64,000 nt of DNA, taken from Clostridium uliginosum (GTDB lineage Bacteria > Bacillota > Clostridia > Clostridiales > Clostridiaceae). Positions within the stretch are counted from its first letter, which is position 1. Each line of letters starts with the position of its first letter. Shown one piece after another: positions 27,288-36,464 of this stretch. Location: positions 23,115 to 87,114 of the forward strand of contig NZ_FOMG01000018.1 in NCBI RefSeq assembly GCF_900112485.1, read 5' to 3'. The notes beneath the pieces were generated by a model that made no database searches, was not told the origin of the DNA, and saw only the letters and a program-made list of their open reading frames with translations. The position numbers and the translations under genes were made by a program.

Positions 27288-27379
27288 TGGCGGAGAGAGG
27301 GGGATTTGAACCCCCGGTACTCTATAAAAAGTACAATGGTTTTCGAGACCACCGCTTTAAGCCACTCAGCCATCTCTCC
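27288..27379 (-). tRNA. tRNA-Ser (anticodon CGA)
   Basis: 92 nt, class II. The anticodon stem-loop is GTGGT CTCGAAA ACCAT. The T-arm is GGGTTCAAATCCC, with acceptor GGAGAGA/TCTCTCC and encoded CCA. The long variable arm pairs TACT with AGTA. Confidence 0.95.
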
Positions 27380-27487
27380 ATAAAGTAATTTTAAATTTAT
27401 AATTAAGTTTGATATTAAAACATCCTTGTATATTTTAATATCAAAAGGTTCACCTAAAAATTATAATAACAAGTTACTTACAGTTAA

Positions 27488-27934
27488 TTATAATTCTTTT
27501 TCTCTTTTCATGTCAAAAAATTTAGTTAGTAATTGTGAACATTCTTCATCATAAAGCCAATTAATACTAACAAATGAATTTAAAGATCTATTATCTATTA
27601 GATTTATTATTGATCCACACGCTCCCATGTCTTTATTAAAAGTTCCTATATGTAATCTTGAAATTCTACTTTGAGAAATTGCACTAGCACACATAGGACA
27701 TGGTTCTAATGTTACATACATTTCAGTCCCACTTAACCGCCAATCTCCAATATATTTTGAAGCCTGTTTAATTGCTAAAATTTCAGCATGTGCTGTTATA
27801 TCTTTTAAGTTTTCTTTTAAATTATGAGCTTTCGCTATAATTACTCCATCCTTTACAATAACTGCTCCTACAGGTACTTCTCCTTGATCCATTGCTAATC
27901 TCGCTTCATCTTTAGCAATCTCTAAAAAAGACAT
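27488..27934 (-). CDS. tadA: tRNA-specific adenosine deaminase
   Basis: The start is ATG at 27934 (MSFLEIAKDEARLAM), since AGGAGG lies just before it; the ATG five codons upstream overlaps that site. This gives 148 aa. The zinc motifs are HAEILAIKQA and PCPMCASAISQSRI, as in TadA/CodA-like deaminases. It converts A34 to I34 in tRNA-Arg(ACG). Location near tRNA-Ser, SRP RNA and dnaX is the usual Firmicute arrangement. The only unusual point is the repeat-rich upstream gap. Confidence 0.93.
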   Translation of the reverse strand: MSFLEIAKDEARLAMDQGEVPVGAVIVKDGVIIAKAHNLKENLKDITAHAEILAIKQASKYIGDWRLSGTEMYVTLEPCPMCASAISQSRISRLHIGTFNKDMGACGSIINLIDNRSLNSFVSINWLYDEECSQLLTKFFDMKREKEL

Positions 27935-28100
27935 TAAAATCCTCCTCATAATACTATTCTTTAATAATTAATAACATATAATGTTAAGTATACTTAAATT
28001 CAACACAATGTTATTTATAGATAAATCTTAACTATGACTTACTTGATTCCAGCAAATCAACTTAAAAATTACTCATAACTAGAAAATAAATCTATATAAT

Positions 28101-28173
28101 TTAGGCATATGAAAGAAAATAACAAATCAATATGTTAGTATCTTTGACTTGTTATTTTCTTTCATATGCCTTA
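28101..28173. repeat. GGCATAT palindromic repeat, best-preserved copy
   Basis: 73 bp. The left arm is TTAGGCATATGAAAGAAAAT then AACAAATC; the right arm is GACTTGTTATTTTCTTTC then ATATGCCTTAA. The arms are complementary over about 25 bp with one mismatch. TTA/TAA flanks suggest a TA target. It lies in the 310-bp gap 27950-28260. Confidence 0.8.
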
Positions 28174-28220
28174 ACTGCCTCAAAATAGAAATCATCTTCT
28201 ATATTTGAGGCAGTTTCTTT
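28173..28220. terminator. Terminator after the CorC-type gene
   Basis: AACTGCCTCAAAATAGAA and TTCTATATTTGAGGCAGTT form an 18-bp hairpin with a T-run on the plus side and A/T on the other. It follows the 28261-29505 gene stop. Confidence 0.6.
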
Positions 28221-28260
28221 TATTTAGACATTTATTTTACAATGCCTTATTCTATAATTT

Positions 28261-29505
28261 TTAAGTAAATATCCTAACTTTCTTAATTCTATTCTTATCT
28301 ATATCCTCAACAACAAACCTTATATTGTTTAATTTAATTTCTTCTTTTTCTTCAGGCATTCTACCAAGCTCTCCAATAACAAGCCCTCCTACAGAATCAA
28401 ATTCTTCTGATTCCATATCAACTCCTATTAAATCGCTAATATCATGAAGTCTTGCACTACCATCTACTATATATTCATCTTCTTTAATAACTTCGATACT
28501 TCTTTTATCTTCATCATATTCGTCTTCAATTTCTCCAACTATCTCTTCTACTAAATCTTCTATTGTAACTATTCCAACCGTACCACCGTATTCATCTAGT
28601 ACAACTGCAATATGATTTCTTGTCTTTTTCATTTCTTTAAATAACTCTATAATTTTTTTAAATTCAAATGTATAAAAAGGTTCTCTAATATACTTAGTTA
28701 CATTAAAATCTTTTCTTGGATTTTCGATCATTACAAGATCTTTAACATTTAAAATTCCAACCATATCATCTATTGTTTGATTATAAACTGGGATTCTTGA
28801 AAATTGTTCATTTTTAATAACTTGTAGCACCTCATCATAAGTTGCTTCAATATCAACTGAAATTATATCTACTCTTTGGACCATAACATCCTTTACTTGC
28901 AGATCTGCGAAATCAAATACATTAAAAATCATTTCTTTTTCAACATCTTCTAAAACACCTTCTTCTTCACTTACACCAACCATAGTTTTCAATTCTTCTG
29001 CAGTAATAAATGGTTCTGTTGCTTTTGGATCTCCTCCTAAAAGTCTTATGAAAAATGAAGAAATTGCTGTAAAAATAGCAATAAAAGGCTTAAATATAAT
29101 TACTATAAAGCTTATAGGCTTACTAACCATAAAAGCCACTTTTTCACACTTCTGTTTAGCTATTGATTTTGGTGTTATTTCTCCAAAAATAAGTACTAAA
29201 ATAGTCATAACACCTGTAGCTATTCCTACCCCACTATTACCAAAAATATTTGAAGCTAGTACAGTTGCCAAAGCAGATGCTCCAATGTTAGCTATATTGT
29301 TCCCAATTAAAAGTGCTCCTAAAAGTTTGTTTGGAGACTCTAAAAGTTTATTAACCAGCTTAGCTCCCTTAACATTCTCATCCATTAAATGTCTTAATCT
29401 TATTTTGCTTAAAGACATTAATGCAGTTTCTGATGCTGAAAAAAATGCTGATAACATAATTAATATTACTAAAATAATTATCTGCCACGTATAACTAGGG
29501 TCCAA
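28261..29505 (-). CDS. CNNM/CorC (HlyC) family membrane protein
   Basis: 414 aa. The DUF21/CNNM domain has four membrane segments (about 6-28, 63-85, 92-118, 128-150) and the family motif SASETALMSLSK. Two CBS domains follow (about 205-325, with VMVQRVDIISV and IAVVLDEYGGTVGIVTIEDL). The last 80 residues form a CorC_HlyC domain (DGSARLHDISDLIG). Members are linked to magnesium or cobalt efflux and to sodium-dependent transport. CBS domains suggest nucleotide sensing. No M-box was found upstream. It appears monocistronic. Confidence 0.92.
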   Translation of the reverse strand: MDPSYTWQIIILVILIMLSAFFSASETALMSLSKIRLRHLMDENVKGAKLVNKLLESPNKLLGALLIGNNIANIGASALATVLASNIFGNSGVGIATGVMTILVLIFGEITPKSIAKQKCEKVAFMVSKPISFIVIIFKPFIAIFTAISSFFIRLLGGDPKATEPFITAEELKTMVGVSEEEGVLEDVEKEMIFNVFDFADLQVKDVMVQRVDIISVDIEATYDEVLQVIKNEQFSRIPVYNQTIDDMVGILNVKDLVMIENPRKDFNVTKYIREPFYTFEFKKIIELFKEMKKTRNHIAVVLDEYGGTVGIVTIEDLVEEIVGEIEDEYDEDKRSIEVIKEDEYIVDGSARLHDISDLIGVDMESEEFDSVGGLVIGELGRMPEEKEEIKLNNIRFVVEDIDKNRIKKVRIFT

Positions 29506-29660
29506 AAAAAATCACTCTCCTAATGAATTTGCTATTTATATTTTATTTTTTATTATATCATATTATTATTAAAAGTAATATAATGGTTTAATTTTAAAAA
29601 AACATCAATTTATATATATTTTATGACACCAAATTTCTAATTATCTTTACTTAAATATTA

Positions 29661-29883
29661 GGCGCTGTTTTAAAACCGTGTTGATATTGTTATATAAAGC
29701 TCATGGACGGTGAAATTTACTTTAAGAACTCTAAATAAATATCAGTCCTATTAATGCATGCTCTCAATCACAGATTGTGACAAGCAATTAGTAGGACAAA
29801 TATTCATTAAGAGTTCTACAAAGCAAATTTCAATGCCAGTTCGCTATTATATAATAATGTCAACACTATTCTAAAACATAGCT
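29661..29883. mobile_element. MITE-like element, copy C (223 bp)
   Basis: The left end is GGCGCTGTTTTAAAACCGTG then TTGATATTGTTATA; the inverted right end is AGCTATGTTTTAGAATAGTG then TTGACATTATTATA. AAATATTA is duplicated exactly at 29653-29660 and 29884-29891. The interior shares GCTCATGGACGGTGAAATTT and an AATCACAGATTGTGAC hairpin with copy E. It lacks the 68-bp module, giving the empty site ATTCATTAAGAGTTC. It lies in gap 29506-30011. Confidence 0.85.
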
Positions 29884-29944
29884 AAATATTATATATATCT
29901 TATACTTTTATTTTTATACACTTATAAATTAATCTTAAAATTCA

Positions 29945-29999
29945 AATAGAGTATATGAATATTTTAATTTATCCTAAAAAAATATTCATGTACTCTATT
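29945..29999 (-). terminator. Hairpin just after the 30012-30482 gene
   Basis: AATAGAGTATATGAATATT pairs with AATATTCATGTACTCTATT over 19 positions with one mismatch. It lies about 15 bp after the stop of the small membrane-protein gene. Confidence 0.6.
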
Positions 30000-30011
30000 A
30001 AAAAAATTATT

Positions 30012-30482
30012 CTAAAACATATTTTGTTTATAAAGAATTTTAACCCTATTTTCCAATTCTTCATTTAAAGCTAATTGTATTATTTTATTATTTTTTAATT
30101 CAAAGGTATATATTCTTAATCCTTGTAAATTAGTATTATAAAATGCTGATATACCTTTCTTCAGTGCATCTTTTCTTTCTGTAATATACACTGCTTTAAC
30201 TTGATCCCTATTAATTCTTTGTACAATATTTCTTCTGCTGGCATTATAAACCTTAGTTACAGTTATATCTCCATTATACAATTCATATTCATAATCAACA
30301 TACATTAAAAATCTCCCTATAAAAAATACTCCAGCTACTATTTCTAATGCTATTCCAATTATAAAAGATTCAAAAAAAAGCATTAATCCAATTATTGCAA
30401 AGCCAATTGCTATACATTTAAAAATGTTACTAATTCTTTTTGGTCTATCTGATGAAATGAATTGTTCTAAAACAACTTCCAT
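30012..30482 (-). CDS. Small membrane protein with PH-like C-terminal domain (DUF6106-like)
   Basis: 156 aa. Two membrane segments (about 23-42 and 44-62) are followed by a beta-rich domain of about 90 residues (YELYNGDITVTKVYNAS, RRNIVQRINRDQVKAVYIT) resembling a bacterial PH-like fold. It looks like the DUF6106-type small proteins of clostridia; that family name is from memory and uncertain. No catalytic motif is seen. It is monocistronic and its function is unknown. Confidence 0.65.
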   Translation of the reverse strand: MEVVLEQFISSDRPKRISNIFKCIAIGFAIIGLMLFFESFIIGIALEIVAGVFFIGRFLMYVDYEYELYNGDITVTKVYNASRRNIVQRINRDQVKAVYITERKDALKKGISAFYNTNLQGLRIYTFELKNNKIIQLALNEELENRVKILYKQNMF

Positions 30483-30697
30483 GCTTGTCCCATCTCTCTT
30501 TCTCTTATTAATATGTATTTAATATTAGTTATAAATTATTCAATAAACAATACTTATAAAAATAAATAAATCATCAATTTATGATATAAGTATTTCACTA
30601 AAAATACCCAAAATATCCAAAAAGATGACTTCAATATTATTATATCATTAAATATTTGGATGAGCAAATTTCAATTTTTTTTGATTTTATAAAAAGT

Positions 30698-30741
30698 GAG
30701 CTATCCAAATATAGAAAACAATTTCTATTTTGAGGTAGCTC
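30698..30741 (-). terminator. Terminator of the rpiR/membrane-protein unit
   Basis: GAGCTATCCAAATATAGAAA and TTTCTATTTTGAGGTAGCTC form a near-perfect 20-bp stem, with a minus-strand T-run. It lies 15 bp after the 30756-31268 gene. Confidence 0.75.
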
Positions 30742-30755
30742 AACCTAATTATTTT

Positions 30756-31268
30756 TTAAATTTTTATCATTAAATATGTACATATTATTGAAATAGATAC
30801 TATAAATATGCTTATTATTAATCCTCTTAAATTTTTCTTTTCTTTTAATCCATCTTTAAAATTATTAAAATTTATTTTACTTCCATCATATGATTTATAC
30901 ATTATATATACTATAACACCAGCCAAAATTATATTTAATACTATTAATTGCGATAAGGCAATTGTACCTAATAATATCTCTGAAAATATTATATTATTCT
31001 TTTCTTTTATATTATTACCTGCAATTTCACAGCAAATCCCACAAAACGGACCTAACATTGCGGCAATAAAGGCTATAGTAATACTTGGATTATTAATAAT
31101 TGGAGTAAGTATTTTCTCTCCACTTGTTAATGAAGTTATATATAAATATATTAAGAAGAAAATTGGAGTTACTTTTAAAAATATCGTAACTATTTTTAAT
31201 ATAGAAAGTTCTCTTTTAACTACTTTTTTCTTTTTTTTATTATTCTTTTTTTGTAGTTTCTCCTTCAT
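30756..31268 (-). CDS. Small membrane protein overlapping the RpiR regulator gene
   Basis: 170 aa from the ATG at 31268, chosen because GGAGG lies about 7 bases before it. A highly basic N-terminus (KKNNKKKKKVVKREL) is followed by four membrane segments, near 28-46, 63-80, 98-120 and 148-168. The second segment carries GPFCGICCEIAG. The gene overlaps the end of the rpiR gene by 29 bp in another frame, so it is co-transcribed and probably coupled. No family is recognised. A role linked to alpha-glucoside metabolism is possible only by position. Confidence 0.65.
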   Translation of the reverse strand: MKEKLQKKNNKKKKKVVKRELSILKIVTIFLKVTPIFFLIYLYITSLTSGEKILTPIINNPSITIAFIAAMLGPFCGICCEIAGNNIKEKNNIIFSEILLGTIALSQLIVLNIILAGVIVYIMYKSYDGSKINFNNFKDGLKEKKNLRGLIISIFIVSISIICTYLMIKI

Positions 31269-32043
31269 CAATATTATCCTCCATAATTACAGCTTGATTT
31301 TTAACATAGTTTATATATTCCCTAAATAATATATCTACTAAAAGAAAAAATAGTGCTGTTGATTCATGAGTTGTATCCTTTGAAACATTAATAGATGTAG
31401 TAGAAATATATAAGTTATAATTAGTATTTCTTGCTACTATATTATCACTAAATTTTGTCATTGATACATACTTAATTCCATTTAAGTTTAAATTATTTAT
31501 TATTTCTCTTAAAAATTCTCTATGACCAAATAAGGTTATTATAATTATTACATCTTTTTGTGTTATATCTGAAAGTACTGTCTGTAGTTCTGTCTCTCCT
31601 TCTATCACATAAAGATACTTACGTGATGATAAAAATGTTCTTTGCATTTCTTTCGCTATAGCTTTTTGAGTCATTCCAGTTCCATACACAAACACTCTAT
31701 CAGCCTCATATATTAATTTACATATTTTCCAAAGGTTTTTTTGTTTTAAATTCTTTTTTGTTTCTTCTAAGTCTAAGTAAAATTTATTAACATAATCATC
31801 TTCTATTTTATTATTTTTCTCTTCCTGCCACCTTAAAAAAACTTTAAATTCACTATATCCTTTAAATCCTAATTTTTGTGTAAATCTTAAAATTGTTGTT
31901 CTTGAAACATTACATTTATCACCAAGATCATTAATTGATAAGTTGCTACATTCTTTTTTATTATTGCATATAAATTTTAAAATATATAAGTCATTTTCAT
32001 TTAACTTAGAATAATTATTGTTTATTACTTCCTCAAATCTCAT
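31240..32043 (-). CDS. RpiR family regulator (HTH plus SIS domain)
   Basis: 267 aa. The N-terminal HTH_6 domain (about 1-75) contains LSINDLGDKCNVSRTTILRF and QKLGFKGYSEFKVFL. The SIS sugar-phosphate domain (about 100-230) contains VFVYGTGMTQKAIAKEMQRT and a DVIIIITLFGHREFL strand. Such proteins sense phosphosugars. It follows the malH-type gene and EIICB on the same strand, so it is the likely local regulator (MalR-like), sensing maltose 6-phosphate or a relative. A hairpin between malH and this gene suggests partial uncoupling. Confidence 0.88.
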   Translation of the reverse strand: MRFEEVINNNYSKLNENDLYILKFICNNKKECSNLSINDLGDKCNVSRTTILRFTQKLGFKGYSEFKVFLRWQEEKNNKIEDDYVNKFYLDLEETKKNLKQKNLWKICKLIYEADRVFVYGTGMTQKAIAKEMQRTFLSSRKYLYVIEGETELQTVLSDITQKDVIIIITLFGHREFLREIINNLNLNGIKYVSMTKFSDNIVARNTNYNLYISTTSINVSKDTTHESTALFFLLVDILFREYINYVKNQAVIMEDNIDEGETTKKE

Positions 32044-32129
32044 TAATATCGCCCCCTAATTATCTTAAATTATAACAAAGTTTTATATAATTAAGGTATG
32101 AAATAAATGGTAAGTACTAATATATAATT

Positions 32130-32180
32130 AAAGGTTGCTTTTCACAGAACTAATCGTTTAATTCTATTGAAGCAACCTTT
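32130..32180 (-). terminator. Hairpin between malH and the RpiR gene
   Basis: AAAGGTTGCTT and AAGCAACCTTT form an 11-bp stem with a long loop, followed on the minus strand by TAATTATATATT. It is a plausible terminator for the PTS-malH transcript. Confidence 0.55.
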
Positions 32181-32205
32181 AATAGTTTATTTTTTTAATA
32201 TATTA

Positions 32206-33549
<1,344 letters not shown>

Positions 33550-33648
33550 TTAAAATTTATTATTTAATCTATTTTTTATATTTAATATAGTTATCTTAAA
33601 TTTAATAACTATTATTACTAACTATTTCTATTAACATAACTGTTGATT

Positions 33649-35220
33649 TTATAAAAGTGCTTCAAATCTTTCCCTTACTTGTGGAACTGATAACCCTACT
33701 ATAACTTGCACCGCTTTTCCCTTATTAACAAGGCCATGGGCTCCTGCATCTATAAATACCTTGTTATCTTGAACTAATGCTGGATCTTTTACTGTAATTC
33801 TAAGTCTAGTAGCACAATTAGTTACATCTTCTATATTCTCTTTTCCACCTAAAGCGGCTAAAAATAATCTTGCTTTAACATCCCTAACATCTTCTCCCTT
33901 AGCTTCTTCTGCCTTTTTAGCTTTATAGTCAGCTTTTGTATATAACTTTTCCTCTCCTCCATCGTCATCTGTACGTCCTGGAGTCTTAAAATCAAACTTC
34001 TCTATTAAAAATTTAAATACAAAGAAGTAAATTCCAATAAATATAAATCCTATTATAAATTGAGTTATATATGTTTGTGGATGATACTTAAATAACGGCA
34101 ACCAGTTCTTAGCTGCATTTTCTATTAAACCACCACCAAAATCTCCTACTACTCCAAATGCATAAGATGTTGCTGCTAATGTTGCTGCAAGTATTGAATG
34201 TACTAAAAATAATACTGGTGCTACAAATAAAAATGTAAATTCAAGAGGTTCTGTAATACCTGCTACCACCGCTGTTAATGTTGCTGGTATTAATAAACCT
34301 GCTACAATTTTTTTCTTTTGTGGTTTTGCTGTTGCATATATAGCTAATGCTATACCAATTGATCCAAACATTTTTGATGAACCATGTAAGGCAAATCCAC
34401 CTTCTGGGAACATCTCTTTTAATGTATGCGCTGAAGTTGAAAATTCTTTTAAATGTTGTGCAAAGTAAGCTGTTATACCATTATCAACAACCGCTGGTCC
34501 AAAAATAAATGGTGTGTAAATGAAGTGATGTAATCCTGTTGGTATTAAAATACGTTCTAAGAATGTATATAACCAAACTCCAAACACTCCTGAAGTCTTT
34601 AAGAATCCTTGCATTGAGAAAATTGCACTTTGAACCATTGGCCATAAGAAACATAATACTAATGCAAGTGGAATCATTGTAAAGAATCCTATTATACATA
34701 CAAGAGATGATCCTTTAAATACTCCTAGGAATTCTGGTAAGTCAGTATCAAAAAACTTATCATGAAGATATACTACAATACCTGCAATTAATATTGCTCC
34801 AACCATACCTAAATCCAATGTTTTTATATTAGCAATCATTGCTAATCCAGTACCTGCACCAGCTTCTAAAGCATAATTAACTCCAAAAGTTGGTCCCCAT
34901 AATTTAAGCATTGCTGCCATAAAATAATTAAATGTAATATATATTACGAATGACTCTAAACAAGCACGGGCATGATTCTTTTTTGCTAATCCTATCGGTA
35001 ATCCTATTACAAATAATAATGGCAATTGATTAAATACTGTCCAAGCGCCTTGTTCTATAATGTACCATATGTTGTACCATATACTGCCTGGGGTTGCTAT
35101 TGTACCTACTATATCTTGATTTTTAAATAATATTGATAAAGCAACCATTATCCCTGAAAATGAAAATAATAATACCGGTGTGAACATAGCTCCACCAAAA
35201 CGTTGAATCTTCTGCATCAT
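33649..35220 (-). CDS. malB: PTS EIICB, alpha-glucoside specific (glucose superfamily)
   Basis: 523 aa. The EIIC domain (about 1-400) has around ten membrane segments, with the family block GITEPLEFTFLFVAPVLF. A charged linker (about 410-440) leads to an EIIB domain whose phosphorylated Cys is in TNCATRLRITV (near 471). No EIIA is fused or adjacent, so a glucose-type EIIA from elsewhere must donate phosphate. The downstream malH shows it imports and phosphorylates alpha-glucosides such as maltose. A sigma-A type promoter lies upstream. Confidence 0.92.
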   Translation of the reverse strand: MMQKIQRFGGAMFTPVLLFSFSGIMVALSILFKNQDIVGTIATPGSIWYNIWYIIEQGAWTVFNQLPLLFVIGLPIGLAKKNHARACLESFVIYITFNYFMAAMLKLWGPTFGVNYALEAGAGTGLAMIANIKTLDLGMVGAILIAGIVVYLHDKFFDTDLPEFLGVFKGSSLVCIIGFFTMIPLALVLCFLWPMVQSAIFSMQGFLKTSGVFGVWLYTFLERILIPTGLHHFIYTPFIFGPAVVDNGITAYFAQHLKEFSTSAHTLKEMFPEGGFALHGSSKMFGSIGIALAIYATAKPQKKKIVAGLLIPATLTAVVAGITEPLEFTFLFVAPVLFLVHSILAATLAATSYAFGVVGDFGGGLIENAAKNWLPLFKYHPQTYITQFIIGFIFIGIYFFVFKFLIEKFDFKTPGRTDDDGGEEKLYTKADYKAKKAEEAKGEDVRDVKARLFLAALGGKENIEDVTNCATRLRITVKDPALVQDNKVFIDAGAHGLVNKGKAVQVIVGLSVPQVRERFEALL

Positions 35221-35267
35221 AATTTTTCCCCCTCATATGTATTTGTCATTAGCACTTTGTTGTTTTC

Positions 35268-35296
35268 ATATTAGCATCGTAAGTTTACTTTTACAA
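35268..35296 (-). promoter_or_regulatory. Promoter of the EIICB-malH operon
   Basis: On the minus strand TTGTAA (35296-35291) is followed after 17 bases by TAATAT (35273-35268), about 50 bp before the EIICB start. Confidence 0.6.
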
Positions 35297-35349
35297 TAGA
35301 ATTGAAGCATATAGATATTTTTCACGTTTATTGTTACTTGTTATAATTT

Positions 35350-35365
35350 ATGTGAATTTTCACAT
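35350..35365. promoter_or_regulatory. Palindrome upstream of the EIICB promoter (possible operator)
   Basis: ATGTGAATTTTCACAT is a perfect 16-bp inverted repeat about 55 bp upstream of the -35 box. It could be a site for the RpiR regulator or a catabolite regulator. No second copy was found near malH. Confidence 0.35.
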
Positions 35366-35493
35366 GCCTTTAAAATCCTATTATTAACCAAGATATTGTT
35401 TTGAAAAAAGGGGTGATTCTAGAATATAAATTATAATAAAGCTATTATTTTATTGTTAGAAAAGATTATAAAAGAAATGCATAATATAATAAT

Positions 35494-35532
35494 AAAAGCT
35501 ACAATCCTTAGCATTGCTAGGTTGTAGCTTTT
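35494..35532 (-). terminator. Terminator of tRNA-Arg
   Basis: AAAAGCTACAA pairs with TTGTAGCTTTT, with an additional CTAGC/GCTAAG inner stem, then TTTATTATT on the minus strand. It starts 4 bases after the tRNA. Confidence 0.8.
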
Positions 35533-35535
35533 AAT

Positions 35536-35610
35536 TGGTATCCCCAGTAGGAATCGAACCTACATCTGTCCCTTAGGAGGGGACTGTTCTATCCATTTAA
35601 CTATGAGGAC
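35536..35610 (-). tRNA. tRNA-Arg (anticodon CCT)
   Basis: 75 nt. The anticodon stem-loop is GTCCC CTCCTAA GGGAC, the T-arm is GTAGGTTCGATTCCTAC, and acceptor GTCCTCA pairs with TGGGGAT (two G-T pairs). The encoded end is ACCA. Confidence 0.95.
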
Positions 35611-35770
35611 ACATCCTATGAAATTACATATGAATTATATTATACTTATTATTAGTTGTCAAGCAACCCTATGTTTTCTATCATTTTCCTTTGTAAATTA
35701 TATATGTAGCATAAAACCTCGTTTCATTTAAGTTAAGCATCTCATAAAAAGTATTAATAATAATTAGATA

Positions 35771-36445
35771 TTATTTGCATTTTTCTAATAATTTCTTAAG
35801 CTCTGTATAGCTATCTTCAACTTCATTCTCTGGCAAATTCCCATTTATTAATATTTCTTTAGTCTTTCCTTTTAATCTATTATAAAATTCTAGTCCTTCT
35901 AATATAATATCCTTATCATTGTTGCTTTTTTCAATAATATAAAATAGCACATCTTCTGCTTTATCAAATTGATTGGTTAATTCATAAAGTTTAAAGATTT
36001 GTTTATCGTCCTCCATTAACAGATCATATTCTCTTAAATCATTCATTAATGAATTTGCATCATCAAGGTACTTTTGATCATCTAGATCTTCTTCATCATA
36101 AGCCTTATAAAATGCTTGTAGTGATTTTTGATAATATTTTATCATCATAAGCTCATCTTTTTCTTTCAAACAAACAAATCCCTGAAGTTTTAGTAATTCT
36201 CCTAAAGCAATATATTTCCACACATTATAATAACTATCTCTATTTATTATATCTTCAATACTATTAAAAGACAGTGTATCAATAGTTTCTATTTCTAAGC
36301 CTACTAAATTTTTAAGTTGTTTATTTATAGCGTTTTTAGCTTTTATTAAATCCCCATTTACCACTTCTTTGTTTACTTCTTCCTTTACTAGATCTAAGCT
36401 ATTTTCCATTTCTTTCATATAATCATTTTTTAACACTATCTTCAC
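35771..36445 (-). CDS. Helical protein of unknown function (DUF6483-like)
   Basis: 224 aa, almost entirely alpha-helical and acidic, with no signal peptide or membrane segment. Repeated helix pairs in the middle (LGELLKLQGFVCLKEKDE; MIKYYQKSLQAFYKAYDEED; LYELTNQFDKAEDVLFYIIE) look TPR-like. It resembles clostridial proteins of the DUF6483 kind, but that name is from memory. It lies 20 bp downstream of the P-type ATPase gene on the same strand, so they probably form an operon. Confidence 0.65.
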   Translation of the reverse strand: MKIVLKNDYMKEMENSLDLVKEEVNKEVVNGDLIKAKNAINKQLKNLVGLEIETIDTLSFNSIEDIINRDSYYNVWKYIALGELLKLQGFVCLKEKDELMMIKYYQKSLQAFYKAYDEEDLDDQKYLDDANSLMNDLREYDLLMEDDKQIFKLYELTNQFDKAEDVLFYIIEKSNNDKDIILEGLEFYNRLKGKTKEILINGNLPENEVEDSYTELKKLLEKCK

Positions 36446-36464
36446 CTCTACATATTATTTTATA

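Noticed and set aside
29506..29660. M-box magnesium riboswitch before the CorC-type gene
   Set aside because: Only about 150 bp of low-complexity AT sequence precedes the gene before MITE copy C; no conserved core is present.
34484..34699. 71-aa ORF on the same strand inside EIICB
   Set aside because: It is in another frame of the EIICB gene, with no ribosome site and no family.
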